Shown here: positions 8,869 through 17,194 of the stretch, in pieces
How the letters are laid out: each line of letters starts with the position of its first letter
Position numbering within the stretch: position 1 is the stretch's first letter
NCBI RefSeq assembly: GCF_025231525.1
Contig: NZ_CP103057.1
Span: forward strand, 1,505,001-1,569,000
Direction of reading: 5' to 3'
Length of the DNA stretch: 64,000 nt
From: Sphingomonas endolithica
GTDB lineage: Bacteria > Pseudomonadota > Alphaproteobacteria > Sphingomonadales > Sphingomonadaceae
Notes under the pieces: model-generated
The model's database searches: none
Told to the model about the DNA's origin: nothing
Seen by the model: the letters and a program-made list of their open reading frames with translations, nothing else
Translations under genes and position numbers: made by a program

Positions 8869-9633
8869 ATGGTTCGCACTGCAGCTTTGGGCCTGGCCCT
8901 GTCCTTTCTCGCGCTCACCGGCTGCGGCAAGCAGGCAGCCGAGCGGAACGTGGATACGCTCGACAACGAGCTGATCGACGGCAATGCGATCGGCAATGCG
9001 CGCGACCCGGCGATGATGGGCGCGCTGCAGGACCAGATCATGGTCGATCCCTCGCTCGCCGCGCAGGCCAACAACGATGCCGTCCGCCCCCCTGTCCAGC
9101 CCGTGACCGGCGCGGTGCCACCCGACGGGATCGCCGCCGGCAGCAGCGGCGCGATCAGCAGCGCGACAACGTCCGAGAAACTGAAGTCGACGCCGGCGCC
9201 CAAGGCCGATTGCCCGCAATGCACCGCCGCGCGCGAATCGTTGACGCTGGGCGCGCTTGCCGCGCGACAGAAGGGCGGCAACACCGCCGCTTGCGCCGGT
9301 AACATGCGCTATTCGACACGCTGGTCGCAGCGCCTACCCGGCGATCTGCCGCTCTATCCCGACGCGCGTGTCGTCGAGGCGGCGGGCAACGACGCCAATG
9401 GCTGTTCGATCCGCGCGGTGAGCTTCTCCAGTGCAGCGCCGCTGCAGAAAGTGCTCGACTGGTATTATACGCGAGCCACCAACGCCGGCTTCTCGGCCGA
9501 GCATCAGGCGAACGGCGCGGAACATGTACTGGGCGGCACGCGCGGTCGCGACGACGGCGCGTTTGCGCTGTTCCTGACCAGCCGCAGCGATGGCGGGACC
9601 GATGTGGACATGGTGGCGAATAACGGATCGTGA
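8869..9633 (+). CDS. Putative lipoprotein of unknown function
   Basis: A 254-residue protein with a lipoprotein signal (hydrophobic run ending FLALTGCGK, lipidated Cys19). The middle contains a CPQC pair, and the C-terminal half (about 144-250), LPGDLPLYPDARVVEAAGND through the DWYYTRATNAGFSAEH segment, resembles a small compact domain seen in other predicted lipoproteins of sphingomonads. I cannot assign a function. It starts 111 bp from the divergent small membrane gene. Confidence 0.75.
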   Translation: MVRTAALGLALSFLALTGCGKQAAERNVDTLDNELIDGNAIGNARDPAMMGALQDQIMVDPSLAAQANNDAVRPPVQPVTGAVPPDGIAAGSSGAISSATTSEKLKSTPAPKADCPQCTAARESLTLGALAARQKGGNTAACAGNMRYSTRWSQRLPGDLPLYPDARVVEAAGNDANGCSIRAVSFSSAAPLQKVLDWYYTRATNAGFSAEHQANGAEHVLGGTRGRDDGAFALFLTSRSDGGTDVDMVANNGS

Positions 9634-9663
9634 ACGCGCGGCCGCTTACCTGACGAACGGCTG

Positions 9664-10284
9664 TCAGGTGATCCAGCTCGGCCAGCAACGCGCGGACCAT
9701 GTCTTCCCCGCAGCGCGAACGATGCACACCGAACCGTAGCCGAAATGGCCTTCTTCCCGGAACGAGACTTCGACCAAGGCGAGACCGCCGTCGGACGAGA
9801 AAATCGGGCTGGTATAAGAGACGGCCATTCTGTGCCCTTCATCATCGACATGCGGGTGCGGTTCGCCTAGCCAATCGCATAACGGCTTGAAGGCGTCGGA
9901 CCTGTATCTGTCCTCGCGGGATGCCAGGTCCGCTAACTCCAAGTCGGTGAGGGCGCGGCGTGCGGCATAGTCAGGAACGAACTTGCTGGGTTCAAGTGAT
10001 CGCCACGAAGGCCGGACATCCACCGGATGTACGTGTGCCTTGCTGTTGGTGGCGGCCGTGTAGGCGGCCTCCAGCACGCGGCAGGTTCGCGATGCCGCTT
10101 CGAACGTAGGCCGTGCCCGCGCCGGTGCTGGAACCATAATCGCCAATGCCACCATTGAAGCAATCAGGCACACAGCCGAGAGGTGCGCGATTGCAGCGCC
10201 GCACGCGCAACGACGGACCTGTTCCTGGGACCACCATGCCGCACGCTCTGACTTCAAGGCACTATCTTTGCAGGGAAGCCGCAT
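9664..10284 (-). CDS. Hypothetical secreted protein
   Basis: A 206-residue protein whose N-terminal part has a hydrophobic leader (LSAVCLIASMVALAIMVPAP, cleavage likely near ARARP). The mature part has several cysteines (RTCRVLEAA, PLCDWLG, SVCIVRAAG, ARCWPSWI) that could pair in the periplasm. The open frame continues 77 codons upstream, but that part translates an intergenic repeat (10288-10313), so the ATG at 10282-10284 is preferred; an ATG at 10155 is a shorter alternative. No family recognised. Codon use is less GC-biased than the neighbours. The 300-bp gap up to crcB contains only that repeat. Confidence 0.55.
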   Translation of the reverse strand: MRLPCKDSALKSERAAWWSQEQVRRCACGAAIAHLSAVCLIASMVALAIMVPAPARARPTFEAASRTCRVLEAAYTAATNSKAHVHPVDVRPSWRSLEPSKFVPDYAARRALTDLELADLASREDRYRSDAFKPLCDWLGEPHPHVDDEGHRMAVSYTSPIFSSDGGLALVEVSFREEGHFGYGSVCIVRAAGKTWSARCWPSWIT

Positions 10285-10287
10285 GGC

Positions 10288-10313
10288 GGACCCCGGAACA
10301 AGTCCGGGGTGAC
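10288..10313. repeat. Intergenic repeat family C, single arm
   Basis: GGACCCCGGAACAAGTCCGG followed by GGTGACG is the hairpin arm found in full at 32406-32515 and 38275-38370. Only one arm is seen here, immediately upstream of the secreted protein gene. Confidence 0.75.
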
Positions 10314-10584
10314 GCTGCCCGGTCGCACTTCGCTCCAGCGGGCCGGATGGCGATGCGGGCTGGTCGGCGTAATTCGCTGCCACGTTAGACACCTTGTCGT
10401 CGTTGCCGGCGCAGAGAAGCACTTCCGCTGAGCCGCAGCCACAAAAATTTGGCGATCTCATCCGTTCTGATAGGCAGCTTGTCGGCCGCGGCGTAGCGTC
10501 CTCACCGTATAGCAAAAGGGCGGCAGCGAGCGCCTTTCCAATGAGACGGTTCTATTTCACTGCTATCCGCGCTAACGGAGCGGC

Positions 10585-10977
10585 ATGCAGTCCCTTTTTC
10601 TCGTCATGGCCGGCGGCGCGCTCGGTTCGGGCGCGCGGTATCTTACCGGGCGCGCCACTTTTGCCGCGTTCGGCGCCGGCTATCCCTGGGGCACGCTCCT
10701 CGTCAATCTGCTCGGCGGATGCCTGATGGGCCTGCTGGTCGGCACGCTTGCCCGCATGCCCGCTTCGGCCGAGCATTGGCGGTTGTTGCTGGCGGTCGGC
10801 CTACTGGGCGGGTTCACCACTTTCTCTGCCTTTTCGCTCGACGTGGTGACGATGATGCAACGCGGCGATCTCGGCACCGCGGCGCTATATACGCTCGTCT
10901 CAGTCGCCGGATCGGTGGTGGCGTTGTTCGCGGGGCTGGCGCTGGCACGCACCATCGGCGCGGGAGCGGTCGCATGA
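10585..10977 (+). CDS. crcB: Fluoride efflux channel CrcB (Fluc)
   Basis: A dual-topology channel that exports fluoride from the cytoplasm. The 130-residue protein has four transmembrane helices and the family motifs GGALGSGARYL at the start, the conserved asparagine segment WGTLLVNLLGG, and the phenylalanine-box GGFTTFSAFSLDV that lines the pore. The ATG at 10585 follows CGGAG. I looked for a fluoride riboswitch upstream and did not find the consensus. The stop overlaps the next gene by ATGA. Confidence 0.95.
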   Translation: MQSLFLVMAGGALGSGARYLTGRATFAAFGAGYPWGTLLVNLLGGCLMGLLVGTLARMPASAEHWRLLLAVGLLGGFTTFSAFSLDVVTMMQRGDLGTAALYTLVSVAGSVVALFAGLALARTIGAGAVA

Positions 10978-12176
10978 GCGAGGACATGCGCACGTTCGAC
11001 GTCGGGTTCGACGATGACGGCATCCGGCTCGATCGCTGGTTCAAGCGGCATCAGCCCGACACCAGTTTCACGACGGTCGCGATGTGGGCGCGCACCGGGC
11101 AGTTGCGCGTCGATGGCGCGCGCGCGACGCCGGGCGACCGCATCGCCGCCGGACAATCGATCCGTATGCCGCCGCCTGAGCCGGTGCGCGCCGATGCGCC
11201 CAAGAAGCGCGAGCACCCCGAGCTTTCGCCCGAGCAGACCAAGTTCATCCAAGAACTGGTGATCCACCGCGATGCGCAGGCGATCGTGCTCAACAAGCCA
11301 CCGGGACTGGCCACGCAAGGCGGGACCAAGACCTTCGAGCATGTCGATGCGCTGCTGGACGGCGTGCAGTTCGATGGCGAAAGCCGGCCCAAGCTGGTCC
11401 ACAGGCTCGACAAGGATACGTCCGGCGTATTGCTGATCGCGCGCACGACGCGCGCGGCGGGCTATTTCGCCAAGGCGTTCTCGTCGCGCTCGGCCAAGAA
11501 GATCTATTGGGCGTTGGTCGTCGGCGTGCCCTCGATCGAGGACGGCACGATCGACCTGCCGATCGGCAAGCAGCCGGGCAGCGGCGGCGAGAAGATGCAT
11601 GTCGACGAGGCAGAGGGCTCCCCTGCCCGCACCCGCTACCGCGTGATCGAGATGGCGGGCAACAACACCGCCTGGGTCGAACTGATCCCGCATACCGGGC
11701 GCACACACCAGTTGCGCGTGCACATGGCGGCGATCGGCCATCCGATCGTCGGCGACGGTAAATATGGCGGGCAGGCGGCGTTCCTGACGGGCGGTATATC
11801 GCGCAAGATGCATCTGCACGCGCGGCGGCTGCGCATCGACCATCCCGATGGCGGGGAGATCGACATCCAGGCCGAACTGCCGACGCATTTCGCTGAGAGC
11901 CTGAAGCATCTCGGGTTCGACGAGATGCTCGGCAACATGATGCCGCTGGACACGCCCCCGCCGCCCTCCAAGGCGGTGAAGAAGCAGCAGGCCAAGCAGC
12001 ACGCCAAGAACGTTCGCAAGGATCGCAAGGGCGAGCGCCGTAATCGTGGCGGCGAGGCTGCGGCGGCGCGTCCGGGGGCGAAGACGCCGGTTGGAGCGAA
12101 GCCCAAGCCGAAGCCGAAGCTCAAGGCACCGGGCGCGAAGCCCGGCCCAAAGCCACGGCCGCGGACGCAGGGCTAA
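10974..12176 (+). CDS. RluA-family 23S rRNA pseudouridine synthase (RluC/RluD type)
   Basis: This enzyme converts specific uridines of ribosomal RNA to pseudouridine. The 400-residue protein has an S4 RNA-binding domain (about 1-68), then the synthase domain with the catalytic motif HRLDKDTSGVLLIAR, in which Asp146 is the nucleophile. A further family motif is PHTGRTHQLRVHMA. An unusual basic tail from about residue 325 (KKQQAKQHAKNVRKDRKGE and repeated Lys-Pro pairs) probably binds RNA. The ATG overlaps the crcB stop. Which uridines are modified cannot be decided here; RluC is the nearest guess. Confidence 0.9.
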   Translation: MSEDMRTFDVGFDDDGIRLDRWFKRHQPDTSFTTVAMWARTGQLRVDGARATPGDRIAAGQSIRMPPPEPVRADAPKKREHPELSPEQTKFIQELVIHRDAQAIVLNKPPGLATQGGTKTFEHVDALLDGVQFDGESRPKLVHRLDKDTSGVLLIARTTRAAGYFAKAFSSRSAKKIYWALVVGVPSIEDGTIDLPIGKQPGSGGEKMHVDEAEGSPARTRYRVIEMAGNNTAWVELIPHTGRTHQLRVHMAAIGHPIVGDGKYGGQAAFLTGGISRKMHLHARRLRIDHPDGGEIDIQAELPTHFAESLKHLGFDEMLGNMMPLDTPPPPSKAVKKQQAKQHAKNVRKDRKGERRNRGGEAAAARPGAKTPVGAKPKPKPKLKAPGAKPGPKPRPRTQG

Positions 12177-12192
12177 TGTACCGAAGCACGCG

Positions 12193-12296
12193 CCACCCCG
12201 GCGGACGCCGGGATCCAGTTGTGGAACAGAAGAGATCGTGCGTTGCGCCGCTTCACTGCGACCTTCGCGACTGGACCCCGGCGTTCGCTGGGGTGG
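12193..12296. repeat. Intergenic inverted repeat, family B
   Basis: Left arm CCACCCCGGCGGACGCCGGG, then ATCCAGTTGT, a variable centre, and right arm GACTGGACCCCGGCGTTCGC ending GGGGTGG. The copy is more divergent than others but keeps the same overall length. It lies between the rluC-like and HAD genes, which are on the same strand. Confidence 0.8.
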
Positions 12297-12320
12297 TCGG
12301 CTGTCGATGACGGCTGCGCT

Positions 12321-12983
12321 ATGAACAAGCTCGCTTTGTTCGATTGCGATGGCACGTTGGTCGACAGTCAGGCGAACATTTGCCGTGCGATGGAGCAGGC
12401 GTTCGCGCATCACGGGCTGCAGCCGCCGCCACGTGGCGCGATCCGGCGGATCGTTGGCTTGAGCCTGGTCGAGGCGATGCGCGGGCTGCTGCCCGGGGCC
12501 GACGACGCGCAGCATCATGCTTTGGCCGAGGAATATAAGGCGACGTTCCGCCGGATGCGGACGAGCGGCGAGCTGGACGAGGAACCGCTGTTCGACGGCA
12601 TGGTGGCGGCGCTCGACGTGCTGGCGGCGGATGGCTGGCTGTTCGGCGTGGCGACGGGCAAGTCCGATCGCGGACTGGCGCACGTGCTCGACGCGCATGG
12701 CATCGCCGCGCGGTTCGTGACGCTGCAGACCGCCGACCGCCACCCTTCCAAGCCGCACCCGTCGATGATCGAGCTCGCGATGGCCGAGGCAGGCGCTGCG
12801 CCGCACACCACGGTGATGATCGGCAACACGAGCTATGACATGGCCATGGCTCGGACGGCCGGCGCGCGGGCGCTCGGCGTCGCCTGGGGATATCATCCGG
12901 CCGATGAACTGTTCGCGGCCGGCGCGCACGCCGTCGCGGCGACCGTTGCCGATCTGCCTGCCTGTATGGACGAGACTGAGTGA
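12321..12983 (+). CDS. HAD-IA family hydrolase (phosphoglycolate phosphatase-like)
   Basis: A cytosolic phosphatase of 220 residues. The first HAD motif FDCDGTLVDSQ gives the nucleophile Asp8 and acid/base Asp10; GVATGKSDRGL contains motif II, the Lys of HPSKPHPSM is motif III and GNTSYDMAMARTAGA is motif IV. The substrate is not evident; Gph-like sugar phosphates are typical. It sits between a pseudouridine synthase and ATP12, an arrangement I recall from other sphingomonads. It overlaps the next gene by GTGA. Confidence 0.88.
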   Translation: MNKLALFDCDGTLVDSQANICRAMEQAFAHHGLQPPPRGAIRRIVGLSLVEAMRGLLPGADDAQHHALAEEYKATFRRMRTSGELDEEPLFDGMVAALDVLAADGWLFGVATGKSDRGLAHVLDAHGIAARFVTLQTADRHPSKPHPSMIELAMAEAGAAPHTTVMIGNTSYDMAMARTAGARALGVAWGYHPADELFAAGAHAVAATVADLPACMDETE

Positions 12984-13201
12984 CCGATCCCGATAGCACT
13001 GCCCGCAACCGGTATTTCCTGATGACCGCCAGCCGGCTGGCGGGCGTGGCGGGCGCTTTGCTCGGGCTGGTGCTGATCGGCCGCGGGGTGGCGGCGGAGC
13101 AGAAGGCGATCGGCGTGGCGCTGGTGCTGTCGGCGATGGTGGTGATGGCCGTGGTGCCGCGCGCGCTGGCGCGCCGCTGGCGCACGCCGCCCGAGGCTTG
13201 A
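12980..13201 (+). CDS. Small two-helix membrane protein
   Basis: A 73-residue protein with two hydrophobic helices (about 16-36 and 43-61) and a basic end (RALARRWRTPPEA). The GTG start overlaps the HAD stop and the stop is 8 bp from the ATP12 start, so it is translated as part of this operon. No function is known. Position next to an F1-ATPase chaperone invites, but does not prove, a link to ATP synthase assembly. Confidence 0.7.
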   Translation: MTDPDSTARNRYFLMTASRLAGVAGALLGLVLIGRGVAAEQKAIGVALVLSAMVVMAVVPRALARRWRTPPEA

Positions 13202-13208
13202 GGCGCAC

Positions 13209-13892
13209 GTGAAAAGGTTCTGGAGCGAGGTCGGCGTGGACGCCGCGGGCGTGGTGACGCTCGACGGCAAGCCGGTGCGCACCCCCGGGCGCCTGCCGCT
13301 GGCGATCCCCTATTCTGCGCTGGCAGAGGCAGTGGCGGACGAATGGCGCGCGGTGACGGGCGAGATCGACCCGCGCACGATGCCGCTGACCGGGCTCAGC
13401 AACGCCGCGATCGAGCGCATTCCGGCCGACCAAGCGACGTTCGCGGCAAGTCTCGCGCGCTTCGGGGAGACAGATCTTCTCTGCTACCGCGCGGAGGATC
13501 CCCCGGCCTTGGTCGCCCGTCAGGCGGCATTATGGGATCCGCTGCTCGCCTGGGCGCGGACGCGGTACGACGTGCATTTCGAGGTGGTGAGCGGCATCAT
13601 GCACCGGGCGCAGCCCACCGCGACGATCGCGCGGCTGAGCGGTGCGGTGGCGGCGCGGACGCCGTGGGAACTGGCGGGACTGGCACCGATCGTGACGATC
13701 GGCGGGTCGCTGGTCGCGGCGCTGGCGCTGCTGGAGGGGGGGACGAGCGCGGACGAAGCGTGGCGCGCGGTGGAGGCGGACGAGGATTGGCAGACCGAGC
13801 AATGGGGCCGCGACGAGGTGTCGCTTGCCGCGCTGGAGGCACGCCGCCGCGACTTTCATGGCGCGGCGCGGTTCTTGGGGCTGTTGCGCTAA
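13209..13892 (+). CDS. ATP12 family F1-ATPase assembly chaperone
   Basis: Atp12 binds the F1 alpha subunit during ATP synthase assembly; it is found in mitochondria and alphaproteobacteria. The 227-residue protein begins MKRFWSEVGVDAAGV and shows the family segments LDGKPVRTPGRLPLAIP, the glutamate-tryptophan EW in VADEWRAV, TGLSNAAIERIP and FGETDLLCYRAEDP. The GTG at 13209 gives the conserved N-terminus. It is the last gene of the rluC-HAD-small TM-ATP12 run and is followed by a family B repeat. Confidence 0.92.
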   Translation: MKRFWSEVGVDAAGVVTLDGKPVRTPGRLPLAIPYSALAEAVADEWRAVTGEIDPRTMPLTGLSNAAIERIPADQATFAASLARFGETDLLCYRAEDPPALVARQAALWDPLLAWARTRYDVHFEVVSGIMHRAQPTATIARLSGAVAARTPWELAGLAPIVTIGGSLVAALALLEGGTSADEAWRAVEADEDWQTEQWGRDEVSLAALEARRRDFHGAARFLGLLR

Positions 13893-13914
13893 GGGGAGCG
13901 GGATCGCTCTTGCT

Positions 13915-14019
13915 GTTCCCCGGCGAAGGCCGGGGCTCGGTTGCGGGACATGGATTGGCACGGACGGCGCTTCGTTAGAGCGACCTTCCCGACTGGACCC
14001 CGGCCTTCGCCGGGGAACA
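13915..14019. repeat. Intergenic inverted repeat, family B
   Basis: GTTCCCCGGCGAAGGCCGGG at the left and CCCCGGCCTTCGCCGGGGAA at the right are near-perfect reverse complements bracketing a 63-bp centre; the unit is 105 bp. It lies between the convergent ATP12 and msrB genes, where it may act as a bidirectional terminator. Confidence 0.9.
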
Positions 14020-14044
14020 AGGAGGCAGCGGCCGCGCTTGAAAG

Positions 14045-14536
14045 TTAAGCCTTGCCCGGCTTGAACGTCATCGCCACGCCGTTCATGCAGTAGCGCTTGC
14101 CGGTCGGCTTGGGCCCGTCGTCGAACACATGGCCGAGATGCCCGCCGCAGCGGCGGCAATGCACTTCGACCCGACTGAAGCCGAGCGAGCCGTCGTTGCG
14201 GGTGCGCACTGCGTTGGCGAGCGGCTGCCAGAAACTGGGCCAGCCCGTGCCACTTTCGAACTTGGTCGCCGAGGAATAGGCCGGCAACCCGCACCCTGCG
14301 CACGAGAAGATGCCGGCGCGGTGTTCCTTGTTGAGCGGGCTTGTGAACGGCACCTCGGTCGCCTCGTGGCGCAGCGTGCGATATGCCGCGGGCGACAGCT
14401 TGGCCTTCCACTGCGCGTCGGTCAGCACGACCTCGAACTTCTCCGGTGCGGCGGTGGCACCACGACAGCCGAACAGCGCGAAGGCGACGGCGCCGGTGCC
14501 GGCCAGGGTCAGGAAGGTACGGCGATCGGTGGTCAT
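14045..14536 (-). CDS. msrB: Peptide-methionine (R)-S-oxide reductase MsrB, exported
   Basis: MsrB reduces methionine-R-sulfoxide in proteins. The 163-residue protein has an N-terminal twin-arginine-like signal (TDRRTFLTLAGTGAVAFALF) and then the MsrB domain. The domain has the zinc pairs CAGC and CRRC, the substrate motif GTGWPSFW and the catalytic cysteine in RYCMNGVAMTF. The signal indicates a folded enzyme exported to the periplasm; a cysteine at the end of the hydrophobic stretch (LFGC) could even allow lipidation. The ATG at 14536 is chosen because it starts this signal. Periplasmic MsrB usually repairs oxidised envelope proteins. Confidence 0.92.
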   Translation of the reverse strand: MTTDRRTFLTLAGTGAVAFALFGCRGATAAPEKFEVVLTDAQWKAKLSPAAYRTLRHEATEVPFTSPLNKEHRAGIFSCAGCGLPAYSSATKFESGTGWPSFWQPLANAVRTRNDGSLGFSRVEVHCRRCGGHLGHVFDDGPKPTGKRYCMNGVAMTFKPGKA

Positions 14537-14628
14537 GGGGCGTCTCTCGGTGGGCTGGTGCGGGTCGTATATAGATACGGTGACCGGCCGGTTCGAGATG
14601 CAGCGATTGCCCGTCTTTAGAAGCGAGC

Positions 14629-15861
14629 TCAGTACGAGCTGATCGTCACCGGCAGCTTCCGGTAGCCATGGACGAAGCACGCCGCCACGCGCTCCGGTTC
14701 GCGCAAGACATTCACCCGCATGCGCCGCGCGGCCATTTCCTCGAGCAACGTCGCGATCTGCAATTCGGCCAGCCGCGCGCCGACGCAGCGATGGATGCCG
14801 TGACCGAATGCCAGATGCCGGCGCGCATTGGGCCGATCGACGATGATCCGGTCGGCATCCTCGAACACGCTCTCGTCGCGATTGGCCGACAGGTACCACA
14901 AGGCAAGCTTGTCGCCCTGGCGGATCTGCTGGCCCATCAGCTCCGCATCACGCGTCGCGGTGCGGCGCATGTGCGCGAGCGGCGTCTGCCAGCGGATGAT
15001 CTCCTGGACCGCATTGGGGATCAGCGACGGATCGGTCTCCAGCTTGCCGCGGGCGTCGGGAAACTTGTCCAGGCCGTAGGCCGCCGCGGTCATCGAGTTG
15101 CGCGTGGTATCGTTGCCGCCGACGATCAGCAGGATGAGATTGCCGAGGAATTCCAGGTGATCCATCTCGCGCATCGCATCCGAATGGATCATCATCGAGA
15201 TGAGATCGGGCGTCGGCGGCTGCCCGACCTTCTGGTCCCACAATTTCTGGAAATAGGCGCCGCACGCATACATGTGGCTCAGCCGTTCGGCACGGTGCGC
15301 CTCGTCCTTGGCCAGTTCGATGTCCCCCGCCCAATCCGACCAGAAGGTCAACTTGCGCCGGTCCTCCCACGGAAAGTCGAACAGGATTGCCAGCATCTGC
15401 GTGGTGAGTTCGATCGAGACGGTGTCTACCCAATCGAATTCCTCACCCCAAGGCAGCGAATCGAGGATCTCGGACGTGCGCGTGCGGATGTTCTCGCTCA
15501 TCCGCACCATTTCGGAGGGCGTGAAGGCCGGCGCCACCGTACGCCGTTGGCCGGTATGCTTGGGCCGGTCCATGGCGATGAACATCGGCATGCGCACGGC
15601 ATCCTTATGCTCGATGAACTCGGCGATGGTGATGCCGCCGGCCTGGCTCGAATACAGATCGGGCAGCGATTCCACCTCGACGATCGGCTTGTAGCTCGAG
15701 ATCGACCAATAAGGCCCGAAGTCGCTATGCTCGACCTTGTGCACCGGTGCTGTCGCGCGCAATTCGCGGAACGGCGCGTGCCAGGCGTCGTCGCGGTACA
15801 ATGCCGCGCGGCTGACATCGAGCGGATCGACGCTCCGCACCTGCTCCGGCTTCGTGGCCAT
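14629..15861 (-). CDS. Cytochrome P450
   Basis: A soluble bacterial P450 monooxygenase of 410 residues. Visible landmarks are the I-helix oxygen motif GGNDTTRNS, the ExxR pair in QEIIRW and the heme loop FGHGIHRCVGARLAE with heme-thiolate Cys359. The start at 15861 follows AGGAGAG. The sequence TWW-free active site and the HKDAVRMPMFIAMDRPKH segment resemble the CYP153/CYP108-type enzymes of sphingomonads, but the substrate is undetermined. No ferredoxin or reductase gene is adjacent, so electrons must come from elsewhere. Confidence 0.93.
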   Translation of the reverse strand: MATKPEQVRSVDPLDVSRAALYRDDAWHAPFRELRATAPVHKVEHSDFGPYWSISSYKPIVEVESLPDLYSSQAGGITIAEFIEHKDAVRMPMFIAMDRPKHTGQRRTVAPAFTPSEMVRMSENIRTRTSEILDSLPWGEEFDWVDTVSIELTTQMLAILFDFPWEDRRKLTFWSDWAGDIELAKDEAHRAERLSHMYACGAYFQKLWDQKVGQPPTPDLISMMIHSDAMREMDHLEFLGNLILLIVGGNDTTRNSMTAAAYGLDKFPDARGKLETDPSLIPNAVQEIIRWQTPLAHMRRTATRDAELMGQQIRQGDKLALWYLSANRDESVFEDADRIIVDRPNARRHLAFGHGIHRCVGARLAELQIATLLEEMAARRMRVNVLREPERVAACFVHGYRKLPVTISSY

Positions 15862-15893
15862 TGCGCTCTCCTTTTGACCAAAGAAGAGCGCCA

Positions 15894-15907
15894 ACCGACT
15901 GGCCGGT
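15894..15907. promoter_or_regulatory. Candidate operator upstream of the P450 gene
   Basis: ACCGACTGGCCGGT matches its own reverse complement at 10 of 14 positions and lies 33 bp upstream of the P450 start. TTGACC at 15874 and GGTCAA at 15905 also form a wider inverted pair. TetR-type regulators often bind such sites in front of P450 genes, but no regulator is adjacent, so this is a guess. Confidence 0.25.
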
Positions 15908-15943
15908 CAAGAGCGGCCGCCGACAAGTGCGGCGGACCGAGCC

Positions 15944-17194
15944 TCAGCGCCGCCCGAATATTGCCTTCAGGCTGAACTTGCCGCTGCCCGATTGCAGCAC
16001 CCCGCGGCGGAACGCGCGCGCACCGATCGTGATGACGATGCCGACCCACAGCAGCTGCCACAACAAGGCCAGGACATGCGGCCACAGGCGCGGATCGTTC
16101 GCCGCGCGCGCCGCCATCGCGAACGGCGAGGAAAAGGGAAACAACTCCGCGAACAGCGCCACCGGCGTGCCCGGGCGCGACGCGGCGACCGAAGCGAGCC
16201 CGAACATCGCCACCTGCACGATGGTGATCGGCAGCGACAACATCTGGATCTCGCGCATCGTCGATGCCTGCGCGCCGACGCTCAGGAACACCGCGCCGAG
16301 CAGCAGATAGGCCATGGTGAAATAAGCGAAGAACAGCACCACGAAGGCCGGCATGCCGATCGCCGGACCGATATCGGCCATCGCGCGCGCCATGCCCGGC
16401 GGCATGATCGCGCCGATCTGGCTGACCAGCGTCCCCCAGAAGACAACGAACAGCACCGCCACACCGAACATGCCGAGCAATTTGCCGAGAAACACCGATT
16501 CGAGCGGTACGGCGGCGGCGAGCACTTCGATCACCTTGTTGCTGCGCTCCTCGGCCATCGTGCCAACCGCCTGCCCGGCGAGCAGCAGCGTCAGGAAGAA
16601 GATGCCGAAGACGGTGAAGAACGCCGCCTGGTTCTTGCCGCCGATCGAGGTGCGCGCACGCACCACCGATTGCTTGGTCGCGTTGCTGAGCGGCGCAGCG
16701 CCGCCGCTGCGCTCGGCCCGCAGCGTCGCTTCGGCGAGTTCGGCGAGGTAATCGGCGGTCCGTGATCCCGCCGCGCCGTACAGGATCGTCGGCTTGGCGA
16801 GCGGGCCGTACAGCACCGAGGAGACGTCATAATCCTTGGCGTCCATCTCGCGGCGTGCCAGCGCCGCCGGGTCGGCGGTTGGCGCCTCGATCGTCAGCGC
16901 CGGCGGGCGTTCGTCACGCCCGCGGAACACGCGGCGCAGGCGCGTATCGAGCGCCTTCATGATCGCCCCCTGATCGGCGGGCACGATCGCGACCATCCGG
17001 ACCTTGTCCTCCGATCCCTTGGAGACGCTCGCCGCGCCCAGGCCGCCAATGGCGCCGAACGACCCCATGATCAGTGGCGCGAACAGGAAGATCAGGAAGG
17101 TCGGCGTGAACACCGTGGCGATGAAGTCGCGCCTTGCGATGGTCAGCGTCTGGCGGATCAGGCGGCGCATGTTGCCCGGGGATGCGTCGCTCAT
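15944..17194 (-). CDS. ABC transporter permease (NatB/ABC-2 type)
   Basis: A 416-residue inner-membrane subunit of an ABC exporter. It has one N-terminal helix (FIATVFTPTFLIFLFAPLIM), a large periplasmic domain of about 130 residues and a cluster of five to six helices in the C-terminal half. The segment AEERSNKVIEVLAAAVPLE at the start of that cluster is diagnostic for NatB/YhaP-like permeases. The ATG overlaps the stop of the ATPase gene by 4 nt. In Bacillus, NatAB extrudes sodium; here the substrate is unknown. Confidence 0.88.
   Translation of the reverse strand: MSDASPGNMRRLIRQTLTIARRDFIATVFTPTFLIFLFAPLIMGSFGAIGGLGAASVSKGSEDKVRMVAIVPADQGAIMKALDTRLRRVFRGRDERPPALTIEAPTADPAALARREMDAKDYDVSSVLYGPLAKPTILYGAAGSRTADYLAELAEATLRAERSGGAAPLSNATKQSVVRARTSIGGKNQAAFFTVFGIFFLTLLLAGQAVGTMAEERSNKVIEVLAAAVPLESVFLGKLLGMFGVAVLFVVFWGTLVSQIGAIMPPGMARAMADIGPAIGMPAFVVLFFAYFTMAYLLLGAVFLSVGAQASTMREIQMLSLPITIVQVAMFGLASVAASRPGTPVALFAELFPFSSPFAMAARAANDPRLWPHVLALLWQLLWVGIVITIGARAFRRGVLQSGSGKFSLKAIFGRR

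Noticed and set aside
9664..10515. The full 283-codon reading of the secreted protein
   Set aside because: The first 77 codons translate a family C repeat and lower-GC intergenic DNA; a start after the repeat gives a leader peptide.
10440..10584. Fluoride riboswitch in front of crcB
   Set aside because: GGCGATCTC at 10451 recalls the start of the consensus, but I could not find the matching pseudoknot partner and GCTGATGACGCC-like core, so I do not call it.
10680..13433. A 917-codon open frame on the minus strand
   Set aside because: It is antisense to crcB, the pseudouridine synthase, HAD, the small membrane protein and ATP12, all with recognisable motifs. High GC keeps the opposite strand open; the translation is Arg/Ala-rich and matches nothing.
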